NCBI GenBank assembly: GCA_018656255.1
Contig: JABHYI010000122.1
Coordinates: 1 to 5,542, forward strand
DNA: 5,542 nt
Direction: 5' to 3'
From: Bacteroidota bacterium
GTDB lineage: Bacteria > Bacteroidota > Bacteroidia > Flavobacteriales > Flavobacteriaceae
Shown: one piece after another, positions 1 to 5,542 of the stretch
Position numbering within the stretch: position 1 is the first letter of the stretch
Layout of the letters: every line of letters begins with the position of its first letter
Program-made: the position numbers and the translations under genes
Notes under the pieces: generated by a model
The model's input: the letters and a program-made list of their open reading frames with translations, nothing else
What the model was told of the DNA's origin: nothing
Database searches by the model: none

Positions 1-1460
1 CAAGATACCAAAAACCTCCATTGCCTACTTGGCTTTCTGCAGGGTCAGCATTCTTGTTTGGTATAAAAAGTGTTTTTGCAATGAGAATCCCTGCGGCTAT
101 CATTACTATAGTGCTAATACGTATAAGTTACACTTTTACAAAAAAACTCACTGGCAATATCCGATACGCCTTTATAAGTAGTTTAATTCTTGCCACCTCT
201 TTTTTTATTGTTTTCTCTGGCAGAAATGGGCAGTGGGATATTTTTACACATGGATTTATGATGGCGGCTATTTATCAATTCTATTTATTTTTCAGTACTC
301 CTGAAAAAAAATACCAACGAATGCTACTCGCTGCACTATTTTTTGGATGCTCATTTATGAGCAAAGGACCTGTTTCTTTATTCGCATTACTACTGCCTTT
401 TATAATAGCATACGGGTTTGTCTTTAAGTTTAAGAAAGGAACAAAATCAGTACTTCCCCTTCTTTTATTTTTTATTGTAGCACTTTTATTATCTGGATGG
501 TGGCACATTTACACCTATTTATTAGATCCACAACAAGTGATTGCTACCACCACCAAAGAAACTACAAACTGGACAAGTTATAACGTACGGCCGTTTTACT
601 ACTATTGGAGCTTTTTTATTCAGAGTGGAATTTGGTGTATTCCAGCTTTTATAAGCTTGTTGTACCCCTATTTAAAGAACAAAGTGTTTTTTAAAAAGGG
701 GTATCAGTTCACACTACTTTGGACCCTTTGCTCTGTATTTCTTTTATCAGTTATTCCAGAAAAAAAATCAAGATACTTACTACCTGTTCTTATTCCGTTA
801 GCCTTAAATACTGGGTTTTATATAGAGTATTTATTTCGAAAATTTAAGGACTTAAAAGAGAAACGAGAAACAATTCCTGTCTATTTTAATTTTGGAATTA
901 TAGCCTTTATTGGAATTGCAACACCTGTTTTAGGGTATATATTTCTTAAAAACACACCAACAACTCCTTGGATTTGGCTTATAGTCTTAAGCATTGTGTT
1001 GTGCAGCATAGGTGTTTTAATATTTAGCCAACTAAAGAAAAAAAACATAATTACAGTTACATATCTTACAGTAGCATTTATTGTATCTGCTATTTGTTTT
1101 GGGATGCCATTAGCCACATCTACACTCGTAAACGAAGAATATAGATCCTTTACTGAATTAAAAACATGGCAGGATAAAACAGCTATTTCTGTCTATGAAT
1201 TCACCTATTTTACACCCGAAATTATCTGGGACTATGGCCACACTATCCCTGTGATGAAGAAAGAAGATAGTATCCAAATCCCAAAAACTAATACTTTTGG
1301 AGTTTTAGTAGGCAAAGAGGATCGTACACTTTTTGAAACTACGTTTAAAGATTATCAAAAAAAGAAGATAACACGATACGATATTAATCCTTATCCTACA
1401 GATAGTAAAAAACATAAGACAAGGCTATGGCGAGATTTATTTTTAGTCTCTACAAAGTAA
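1..1460 (+). CDS. GT39/ArnT-like membrane glycosyltransferase (PMT_2 fold), 5' end cut off by the window
   Basis: Polytopic inner-membrane glycosyltransferase of the PMT/ArnT type. Known members move a sugar from a polyprenyl-phosphate donor to lipid A, protein or another envelope acceptor. The frame is open from base 3 (485 visible codons), so the TTG at base 21 is not the true start. The first residues, RYQKPPLPTWL, match the periplasmic-loop signature of the family (KPPLxxWL). The N-terminal helix and the usual acidic catalytic residue before it lie outside the window. Also visible are the family-typical SKGP turn near residue 121, and PEKKSRYLLPVLIP near residues 252-265, matching the 'K..YllP..p' block. 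About 11-12 hydrophobic helices are followed by a soluble C-terminal tail of roughly 100 residues. Its stop lies inside the 3' end of the convergent PAP2 gene. The acceptor and donor cannot be told from the sequence. Confidence 0.9.
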   Translation, partial: RYQKPPLPTWLSAGSAFLFGIKSVFAMRIPAAIITIVLIRISYTFTKKLTGNIRYAFISSLILATSFFIVFSGRNGQWDIFTHGFMMAAIYQFYLFFSTPEKKYQRMLLAALFFGCSFMSKGPVSLFALLLPFIIAYGFVFKFKKGTKSVLPLLLFFIVALLLSGWWHIYTYLLDPQQVIATTTKETTNWTSYNVRPFYYYWSFFIQSGIWCIPAFISLLYPYLKNKVFFKKGYQFTLLWTLCSVFLLSVIPEKKSRYLLPVLIPLALNTGFYIEYLFRKFKDLKEKRETIPVYFNFGIIAFIGIATPVLGYIFLKNTPTTPWIWLIVLSIVLCSIGVLIFSQLKKKNIITVTYLTVAFIVSAICFGMPLATSTLVNEEYRSFTELKTWQDKTAISVYEFTYFTPEIIWDYGHTIPVMKKEDSIQIPKTNTFGVLVGKEDRTLFETTFKDYQKKKITRYDINPYPTDSKKHKTRLWRDLFLVSTK

Positions 1461-2019
1461 AACGCCCCTGCGACCATACATTAAGCTTATAAACAGCAAG
1501 TCCAATCCAAGCGCCAAAAAACATTCCAGTAATAATATCAAGGGGGTAATGCACACCTAGATAAATCCTAGAATAGGCCACCACACTCGCCCATAGTAGT
1601 AATAAAAATGGAAGGGCCTTGTAAAAGGGTTTTAATAAAAGCCCTAAAAATACTGCTGCTGCCATACTACTTGCGGCATGGGCAGAAAAATAACCATACC
1701 TACCACAACCATCTGCCACAAAGCGCATGAGTAATTCTAGCTCCTGCTCGCGGCAAGGACGTGGTCTTTTAAATAGTATGTACTTAAATAAATTTGCTAA
1801 TTGATCTGTTGCTGTGATCATAATAGCAGCACAAATTATGACCACTAAAGTGGCTTTTAACCCAAATTTTTTAAAGACTAAAAAAAGTAAAAGAGCATAC
1901 AGAGGTAACGAAGACCATTTCTCTGTAACAATACGCCAAAACTCATCCCAAGAGGGTGTGCCTAGGTTATTTAAAAACAGGAACAATTGTTCATCATACT
2001 GCAACAGGGTTTCAATCAT
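1450..2019 (-). CDS. PAP2-family membrane phosphatase (undecaprenyl-diphosphatase or lipid phosphatase type)
   Basis: 189-residue integral membrane phosphatase of the PAP2 superfamily, which removes phosphate from lipid pyrophosphates or phosphates (undecaprenyl diphosphate, phosphatidylglycerol phosphate or lipid A) on the periplasmic face. The three active-site motifs are visible: K79...R87-P88 (motif 1), S112-A-H114 in FSAHAASS (motif 2, in place of PSGH), and SRIYLGVHYPLD at 150-161 (motif 3, exact SRx5Hx3D with H157 and D161). Motif 1 has seven residues between K79 and R87-P88 instead of the usual six. Five or six hydrophobic helices and a length near 190 residues fit small bacterial PAP2 enzymes. 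The ATG start overlaps the stop of the upstream acidic gene by 8 bp, which suggests translational coupling. The stop overlaps the glycosyltransferase by 11 bp. The lipid substrate cannot be settled from sequence. Confidence 0.95.
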   Translation of the reverse strand: MIETLLQYDEQLFLFLNNLGTPSWDEFWRIVTEKWSSLPLYALLLFLVFKKFGLKATLVVIICAAIMITATDQLANLFKYILFKRPRPCREQELELLMRFVADGCGRYGYFSAHAASSMAAAVFLGLLLKPFYKALPFLLLLWASVVAYSRIYLGVHYPLDIITGMFFGAWIGLAVYKLNVWSQGRFTL

Positions 2020-2242
2020 CTTCGTAGCGATCTATTTCTCTATCATAAAAGGCACTGGCTTCTTTAATAAAATTTTCGGTCTCAGTTTCAAGCTCTTTTT
2101 GATCTTGTGAATCAAAATCTTCTAACCATTCTACCTCATCATTTTCAAGATTGATAATAAAACGAGGAAAAGCAGTATGTATAACAAAAACAGCAGATGG
2201 GTAATCGCTATTATCGCCTAAAAGGTATTTTGGGAATTCCAT
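2012..2242 (-). CDS. Small acidic conserved hypothetical protein (76 aa)
   Basis: I recognise the sequence style as that of a small protein of unknown function common in Flavobacteriia, but I can name no domain. It has 22 Asp/Glu against 6 Lys/Arg, a net charge near -16, no signal peptide and no membrane segment, so it is probably cytosolic. The first 30 residues (MEFPKYLLGD, then IHTAFPRFIINL) look like a small beta-rich fold. They are followed by an acidic stretch VEWLEDF and a probable helix from about residue 46 to the C-terminal EDD. The ATG start is clear and a weak -7 box lies about 60 bp upstream. Its stop overlaps the PAP2 start (ATGATTGA), so the two are likely co-translated. That supports a real gene, but the function is unknown. 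Confidence 0.85.
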   Translation of the reverse strand: MEFPKYLLGDNSDYPSAVFVIHTAFPRFIINLENDEVEWLEDFDSQDQKELETETENFIKEASAFYDREIDRYEDD

Positions 2243-2300
2243 GAATAGTTGGTTTTATTGTAAAGCTATGCTATTGTTGGGTATTAAAAAATACAGACTA

Positions 2301-2308
2301 CAAAATTA
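2301..2308 (-). promoter_or_regulatory. Possible -7 box (TAATTTTG) for the acidic-protein/PAP2 pair
   Basis: The minus strand reads TAATTTTG, matching the TAnnTTTG consensus, about 58 bases upstream of the ATG of the 76-residue gene. No TTG is found 17-23 bases further upstream, and AT-rich DNA gives such matches by chance, so this is only a candidate. If real, it would give the two-gene unit its own promoter besides any read-through from the MATE gene. Confidence 0.3.
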
Positions 2309-2339
2309 CAATAAAAATCTCGAGTACCTTGCTAGTATA

Positions 2340-2366
2340 AACTACCTCAATGACACAAGAGTAGTT
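2340..2366 (-). terminator. Possible hairpin just downstream of the MATE stop codon
   Basis: AACTA(C)CTC and GAGTAGTT can pair as an 8-bp stem with one bulged base around a 10-nt loop, beginning 6 bases after the MATE stop on the minus strand. No U-run follows immediately; the nearest T-rich run is about 20 bases further on. It may lower read-through into the acidic-protein gene, but it is not a textbook terminator. Confidence 0.2.
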
Positions 2367-2371
2367 GTAGA

Positions 2372-3742
2372 TTAAGAGGAAGCTATTAGCTTTTTAGACA
2401 GTACATGAAACCTCCAGGATAAAAGTACTCCAGAAACAGTTAGACCGGCCAATAAGCCTATCCAAATACCTGCACTACCATAGCTTGTGTGTAAACCCAA
2501 GTAATACATTACAGGAAAGCCAACTACCCAGTAGGCAACAAAAGTAATAAGCGTAGGTAATTTTACATCTTGCATACCCCGTAATGCCCCTAGTGTGACC
2601 ACTTGTATGGTATCACTTATTTGGAAAACAGCTGCTATTAAAAGTAAGGTAGCCGCCGTGGATGCAACATCAAGATTATCTAAGGCCTCGATGGGGTTGT
2701 CATAATTAAGGTATAAACTAGGCAAAGATTGATGAAAGATAAAAAATAAAATGGCGAAAATTACCGCCAAAATGGTAGACAGTAAAAAGATAGAAAAAGC
2801 AATACGGCGCAACTCATCAAAGCGCTTGAGCCCTTTTTGATTTCCTACCCGTACCATCGCAGCAACACCAAAGCCCATAGCAACCATAAAAGTCATAGAA
2901 GATAGGTTTAAGGCTATTTGATTTGCAGCCTGTGGGTTTTTACCAAGCACCCCAGAGAGCCAGATAGCTGCTGTGAAAATAGCAACCTCAAAAAACATTT
3001 GCAGTGCAGATGGAAACCCGAGATTAAATACTTTACTAAGCATTTTTTTGGAGAGTGTAAAAAGCTTAATATGTGTTACAAAGGCCTTAGACTGTTCTTT
3101 GCTATATAACAAAAACCAAAGGTAAATTACCATCACTACTCTAGAGACTAGTGTGCCAACAGCTGCTCCAACAACTCCCATAGCAGGAGCGCCAAATTTC
3201 CCAAAAATAAACATGTAGTTGAGCACTACATTTATAATATTAGCCAAAATGGTAGCATACATTGGATACCGCGTGAGCGATAGGCCGTCACTAAATTGTT
3301 TGAATGCTTGAAATATAATTAAAGGCATTAGAGATACTGCAACCAATGTAAGGTATGGCATGGCTAGATCCACAACCTCTGTGGGTTGTTTCATGGCATA
3401 CATTAAAGGTCTTGCCAGAAAAACAGCCCCTACCAATGCGATGCCTAAAACTGTGCACAAAAACAGCCCATGTTTGAAAGAAGATTTCCCTTTTTCAAAG
3501 TTATTTTCTCCATCTGCCTCTGCCACCAAGGGTGTAATTGCAGTAGAAAAACCAATTCCTAAAGACATTGCGATAAACATAAAACTATTTCCTAAAGAAA
3601 CTGCCGCCAATTCTGCGGTACCCAATTGCCCTACCATTATATTATCTACAAAAGCAACAAGAGTATGCCCTAGCATACCCAAAATAACAGGAGTAGCTAG
3701 TTTTAAATTGTATTTGAATTCTTTTGTATATTGGGCTAACAA
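2372..3742 (-). CDS. MATE-family efflux transporter (NorM-like Na+ or H+/drug antiporter)
   Basis: 456-residue multidrug and toxin extrusion transporter with 12 predicted membrane helices, the full length for the family. It exports cationic or aromatic compounds across the inner membrane in exchange for Na+ or H+. Family blocks visible: FVDNIMVGQLGTAELAAVSLG at the start of the N-lobe, ISDTIQVVTLGALRGMQD in the C-lobe, and the inter-lobe segment SALQMFFEVAIF. The acidic residues D33, E252 and D377 sit at the places of the Vibrio NorM cation-site residues D36, E255 and D371, so the pump appears intact and NorM-like. The start is TTG at 3742, because an in-frame stop lies 9 nt upstream and the only near ATG (first base 3758) is out of frame. 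Homologs begin close to 'QYTKEFKYNLKLA', consistent with this start. It is divergent from the DUF1801 gene and upstream of the acidic gene/PAP2 pair, with a 129-bp gap. The substrate is unknown. Confidence 0.96.
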   Translation of the reverse strand: MLAQYTKEFKYNLKLATPVILGMLGHTLVAFVDNIMVGQLGTAELAAVSLGNSFMFIAMSLGIGFSTAITPLVAEADGENNFEKGKSSFKHGLFLCTVLGIALVGAVFLARPLMYAMKQPTEVVDLAMPYLTLVAVSLMPLIIFQAFKQFSDGLSLTRYPMYATILANIINVVLNYMFIFGKFGAPAMGVVGAAVGTLVSRVVMVIYLWFLLYSKEQSKAFVTHIKLFTLSKKMLSKVFNLGFPSALQMFFEVAIFTAAIWLSGVLGKNPQAANQIALNLSSMTFMVAMGFGVAAMVRVGNQKGLKRFDELRRIAFSIFLLSTILAVIFAILFFIFHQSLPSLYLNYDNPIEALDNLDVASTAATLLLIAAVFQISDTIQVVTLGALRGMQDVKLPTLITFVAYWVVGFPVMYYLGLHTSYGSAGIWIGLLAGLTVSGVLLSWRFHVLSKKLIASS

Positions 3743-3759
3743 GAAATTTTATTTTCATG

Positions 3760-3767
3760 CAAAGATA
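3760..3767 (-). promoter_or_regulatory. Bacteroidota -7 promoter box (TATCTTTG) for the MATE gene
   Basis: On the minus strand this reads TATCTTTG, an exact match to the Bacteroidota sigma-A -7 consensus TAnnTTTG. It ends 17 bases upstream of the TTG start of the transporter gene. A transcript starting about four bases downstream of the box would have a leader of only about 13 nt. No good TTG stands at the -33 position (minus-strand bases near 3785-3789 read GTGTT), so the upstream element is weak. Confidence 0.5.
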
Positions 3768-3783
3768 AAAACCTACAGGTTTT
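3768..3783. repeat. Perfect inverted repeat, 7-bp arms with 2-bp centre, at the MATE promoter
   Basis: AAAACCT-AC-AGGTTTT is a palindrome with perfect 7-bp arms. It abuts the TATCTTTG -7 box of the MATE gene, so it fills the space between the -7 and -33 positions, where a repressor could block RNA polymerase. AGGTTTT occurs again at 3791-3797, 14 bp on. No regulator gene is in the window. Confidence 0.4.
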
Positions 3784-3831
3784 GAACACTAGGTTTTTAA
3801 TTATTATCCCATAAATAAAAACTAACTTGTA

Positions 3832-3849
3832 TTGCTGAAATTTTAGCAA
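3832..3849. repeat. 18-bp near-perfect palindrome in the divergent intergenic region
   Basis: TTGCTGAAATTTTAGCAA is symmetric at 8 of 9 base pairs (one G/T mismatch at positions 3837/3844). It lies about 90 bp from the MATE start and 50 bp from the DUF1801 start. Its contiguous, loopless symmetry is more like a dimer-protein binding site than a hairpin terminator. AT-rich DNA yields some chance palindromes, but the GC-containing outer arms TTGCT/AGCAA make this one notable. Confidence 0.4.
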
Positions 3850-3878
3850 CTACTATTTTACTTTCTAAGCAACATAAC

Positions 3879-3886
3879 TACCTTTA
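3879..3886 (+). promoter_or_regulatory. Possible degenerate -7 box (TACCTTTA) for the DUF1801 gene
   Basis: TACCTTTA differs from TAnnTTTG only in the last base and lies 12 bases before the ATG at 3899, a short-leader layout like that of the divergent MATE gene. No TTG sits at the -33 position. This is the best candidate in the region but is weak. Confidence 0.25.
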
Positions 3887-3898
3887 AAAAAACAAAAA

Positions 3899-4354
3899 AT
3901 GCAATCTAAAGCAACCACTGCCAAGCAATACCTTAATGAGCTACCACAGGAGCGCATACAGGTCATGACAAGACTAAGAAACATCATTTTAGACAACCTC
4001 CCTAAGGGTTTTGAAGAATGTATAAACTATGGTATGTTGGGCTATGTTGTACCTCACAGCATATATCCAGATGGGTATCATGTAAACCCTAGCTTGCCGT
4101 TGCCCTTTATACATTTGGCTTCTCAAAAAAACAACATTAGTTTATACCACTCTGGAATATATAGTGATCCACAACTAATGCAATGGTTTGTAAAGGAGTA
4201 CCCAAAACATGTTAGCACTAAACTGGACATGGGGAAAAGTTGTATTCGTTTTAAAAACTTAGAAAAAATCCCTTTTGATTTGATTGCCCAATTATGCGCC
4301 AAGATGACTCCACAGTTGTGGATAGAAAAATATGAACAGGTCATAAAAAAATAA
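3899..4354 (+). CDS. DUF1801 domain protein (YdhG-like fold)
   Basis: 151-residue soluble protein that fits DUF1801 over nearly its whole length. Recognisable family blocks are SKATTAKQYLNELP (residues 3-16), an 'INYGMLGYVVPHSIYPDGYH' block in the middle, LPFIHLASQKNNISLYHSGIY, and LDMGKSCIRFKNLEKIPFDLI near the C-terminus. DUF1801 includes B. subtilis YdhG/Fra, which has a frataxin-like fold and is described as an iron chaperone. For this branch the biochemical role is not established, so function should not be transferred firmly. The ATG is preceded by an A-rich leader (AAAAAAACAAAAA) without a Shine-Dalgarno site, as is usual in Bacteroidota. It ends in ATA AAA AAA TAA, a seven-A run directly at the stop. 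The DUF1853 gene follows on the same strand, probably in one transcript. Confidence 0.92.
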   Translation: MQSKATTAKQYLNELPQERIQVMTRLRNIILDNLPKGFEECINYGMLGYVVPHSIYPDGYHVNPSLPLPFIHLASQKNNISLYHSGIYSDPQLMQWFVKEYPKHVSTKLDMGKSCIRFKNLEKIPFDLIAQLCAKMTPQLWIEKYEQVIKK

Positions 4355-4448
4355 TACCATCAGTAAGCCAATTGCAATACATGCTCACTTTAAAGAAATT
4401 CCAGTATTAGACGTATTTGGAGCTGCCTTCTCATACAATACTTTTTCT

Positions 4449-5165
4449 TTGCCAGAACTGGTAAGCTCCAATTTTGAAATTCCAGATGTGATGCTAGGCA
4501 GGCAAGCAGAAGCTATTTTTGAGAGTATTATTAAAGAATCTAAGTCCTGCAAATTGCTGGCTGCAAACATCCAAATACAAAGCCCTACAAAAACCATAGG
4601 AGAGTTAGACTATTTACTTGAGCAGGGAAAAACAAAAACTCAAATACATGTAGAGCTATCTTGTAAGTTTTACTTATTTGACCCCGATAGCCTTGGCACC
4701 TTTGAGCAAAAATGGATAGGACCAAACAAAAAGGATTCCTTACAAGATAAAATAAACAAACTGCGTGAAAAACAATTCCCATTGTTGTTTGATAAAAACA
4801 CAGAAAACCTTCTAGAAAACATAGGTTTTAATGCTGCTAAAGCAACTCAACAATGTTATCTAGCAGCATCATTGTACCTGCCTATTGAACAGAGCAGGCT
4901 TGCCCTACCCAAAGCATATCAAAAATGTGTTGTAGGGTACTGGATGCATTACCACCAGCTTACCCTCGAAGACACCTGTAGCTATGCTGTTGTAGAGAAA
5001 AAACAGTGGTTACTCCCACCCAAAGCTATTACCCATTGGTGTAATGCTAAAGAAATACAAGTCAAAATTTTAGAGTCACTAGAAAACAAAAAAGCACCAC
5101 ACGTTTATAAAAAAAGTGGCGCTATTATTGAAAAATTCTTTGTGGTATGGTGGGATTTAAAATAG
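4449..5165 (+). CDS. DUF1853 family protein; true 5' end unresolved
   Basis: Matches DUF1853, a family of unknown function. Numbered from the TTG at 4449 (238 residues), it carries GELDYLL (51-57), HVELSCKFYLF (67-77), WIGPNKKDSLQDKINKLREKQFPLLF (89-114) and VVGYWMHYHQ (161-170), blocks typical of the family. The Asp-then-Glu/Lys layout of GELD and HVELSCK resembles PD-(D/E)XK nucleases, but that is inference. The TTG is the first standard start, yet the frame is open back to base 4347, and the translated stretch (FKEIPVLDVFGAAFSYNTF, bases 4389-4445) resembles the family's N-terminus. The real protein is therefore probably about 260-270 residues, made from a non-standard start or after a one-base frameshift. 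It follows the DUF1801 gene and converges with the M28 peptidase gene across 24 bp. Confidence 0.85.
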   Translation: MPELVSSNFEIPDVMLGRQAEAIFESIIKESKSCKLLAANIQIQSPTKTIGELDYLLEQGKTKTQIHVELSCKFYLFDPDSLGTFEQKWIGPNKKDSLQDKINKLREKQFPLLFDKNTENLLENIGFNAAKATQQCYLAASLYLPIEQSRLALPKAYQKCVVGYWMHYHQLTLEDTCSYAVVEKKQWLLPPKAITHWCNAKEIQVKILESLENKKAPHVYKKSGAIIEKFFVVWWDLK

Positions 5166-5181
5166 GCCCTAAACCTATAAT

Positions 5182-5200
5182 TTAAAAAATTACTTTTTAA
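5182..5200. terminator. Possible weak AT-only hairpin between the convergent DUF1853 and M28 genes
   Basis: TTAAAAA and TTTTTAA form perfect 7-bp arms around a 5-nt loop, overlapping the last codons and stop of the M28 gene and lying 16 bp past the DUF1853 stop. It sits where a shared terminator would be expected, but a stem made only of A-T pairs is unstable, so support is slight. Confidence 0.2.
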
Positions 5201-5542
5201 TTTGAGTAAGGCTGTTTTTTACGCCATAGGTGTCCATTAAATAGATGAGGCTTGTCATGGTAGCAGCTCCTAATTCTAACTCTCTTTTGTTTACGGCATC
5301 AAAAGTATCGTTCTCTGCATGATGGTAATCAAAATAACGTTGGCTGTCTGGACGCAACCCAGCTAGTACAATACCCTCTTTTTTCAGAGGGCCAATATCT
5401 GCACCACTACCCCCCTTTTCAAAATAATGAATTAAATAAGGCTTAAACAAAGGTTGCCAACTTTGTATTTGCGAAAAATTAGCAGCATCACAATCAAAAG
5501 AAAAACCTCTTGGGGTAAACCCTCCAGAATCACTCTCTAAAG
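5190..5542 (-). CDS. M28 family metallopeptidase, carboxypeptidase Q-like (C-terminal part; 5' end outside window)
   Basis: C-terminal 117 complete codons of a zinc peptidase of the M28 family, closest in style to carboxypeptidase Q/plasma glutamate carboxypeptidase-like enzymes, which are secreted or periplasmic exo- or dipeptidases. The frame stays open to the right edge, so any start inside it, such as TTG at 5450, is not the real one. Reading inward from the edge, ESDSGGFTPRGF carries the Asp that binds zinc in this family, and FDYHHAENDTFDAVN carries the conserved His ligand. Between them GGSGADIGPLKKEG is the usual glycine-rich loop. The catalytic Glu, the other metal ligands and the signal peptide would lie to the right of the window. 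It ends with a lysine-rich tail and TAA, 24 bp from the convergent DUF1853 gene. Confidence 0.92.
   Translation of the reverse strand, partial: LESDSGGFTPRGFSFDCDAANFSQIQSWQPLFKPYLIHYFEKGGSGADIGPLKKEGIVLAGLRPDSQRYFDYHHAENDTFDAVNKRELELGAATMTSLIYLMDTYGVKNSLTQIKK

Noticed and set aside
21..23. TTG as start of the glycosyltransferase
   Set aside because: The frame is open to the left edge, and the six codons before it encode part of the family signature (RYQKPP), so the gene begins outside the window.
1450..2019. Glycosyltransferase plus PAP2 as a dedicated lipid A modification cassette
   Set aside because: The genes are convergent, not co-transcribed, and neither substrate can be read from the sequence.
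1814..2110. 98-codon + strand open frame across the PAP2 and acidic-protein genes
   Set aside because: Antisense to two well-supported genes, with no recognisable protein features.
2281..2294. GTATT-AAAA-AATAC inverted repeat upstream of the acidic gene
   Set aside because: Only 5-bp AT-rich arms; expected by chance in such DNA and not placed at a convincing promoter element.
3360..3785. 141-codon open frame on the + strand opposite the MATE gene
   Set aside because: It lies fully antisense to the start of a clear MATE gene, and its translation is low-complexity and unlike any family. It is a shadow frame.
4585..4782. 65-codon minus-strand open frame inside the DUF1853 gene
   Set aside because: Antisense to family-conserved motifs of DUF1853 and rich in residues typical of shadow translation.
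5448..5450. TTG as start of the M28 peptidase
   Set aside because: The coding frame continues to the right edge and includes the zinc-ligand ESD motif, so this TTG is internal.

Overview
The window looks like ordinary chromosomal DNA from a low-GC member of the Bacteroidota, most likely a marine Flavobacteriaceae species. This rests on the family-typical protein sequences, the A-rich leaders without Shine-Dalgarno sites, and TAnnTTTG-type -7 boxes upstream of genes. The genus cannot be named from the sequence alone. There are no rRNA or tRNA genes, CRISPR arrays, insertion sequences or phage genes, and no gap between genes exceeds 300 bases.

Layout from left to right. (1) The 3' part of a membrane glycosyltransferase of the GT39/ArnT-like type (PMT_2 fold) enters from the left edge on the + strand. 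(2) Its end overlaps by 11 bp, tail to tail, a minus-strand PAP2-family lipid phosphatase. (3) The phosphatase start overlaps by 8 bp the stop of a small, very acidic protein of unknown function; these two genes look translationally coupled. (4) Upstream on the same minus strand is a NorM-like MATE efflux pump. (5) A 156-bp divergent intergenic region follows, with a clear Bacteroidota -7 box for the pump and two palindromes. (6) On the + strand lie a DUF1801 protein and then a DUF1853 protein, probably one operon. (7) The 3' end of a carboxypeptidase Q-like M28 metallopeptidase enters from the right edge on the minus strand.

The genes do not form one evident pathway. The glycosyltransferase and the PAP2 phosphatase could both act on polyprenyl-phosphate-linked envelope sugars, but they are convergent, so this is only a suggestion. 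The MATE pump, DUF1801 and M28 genes are common housekeeping or accessory genes in this group.

I did not find a convincing new system. The points most worth a second look are the DUF1853 gene, whose reading frame continues about 34 codons upstream of its first usable start codon without any ATG, GTG or TTG; the palindromes in the MATE/DUF1801 divergent promoter region; and an off-by-one spacing in the first active-site motif of the PAP2 phosphatase.
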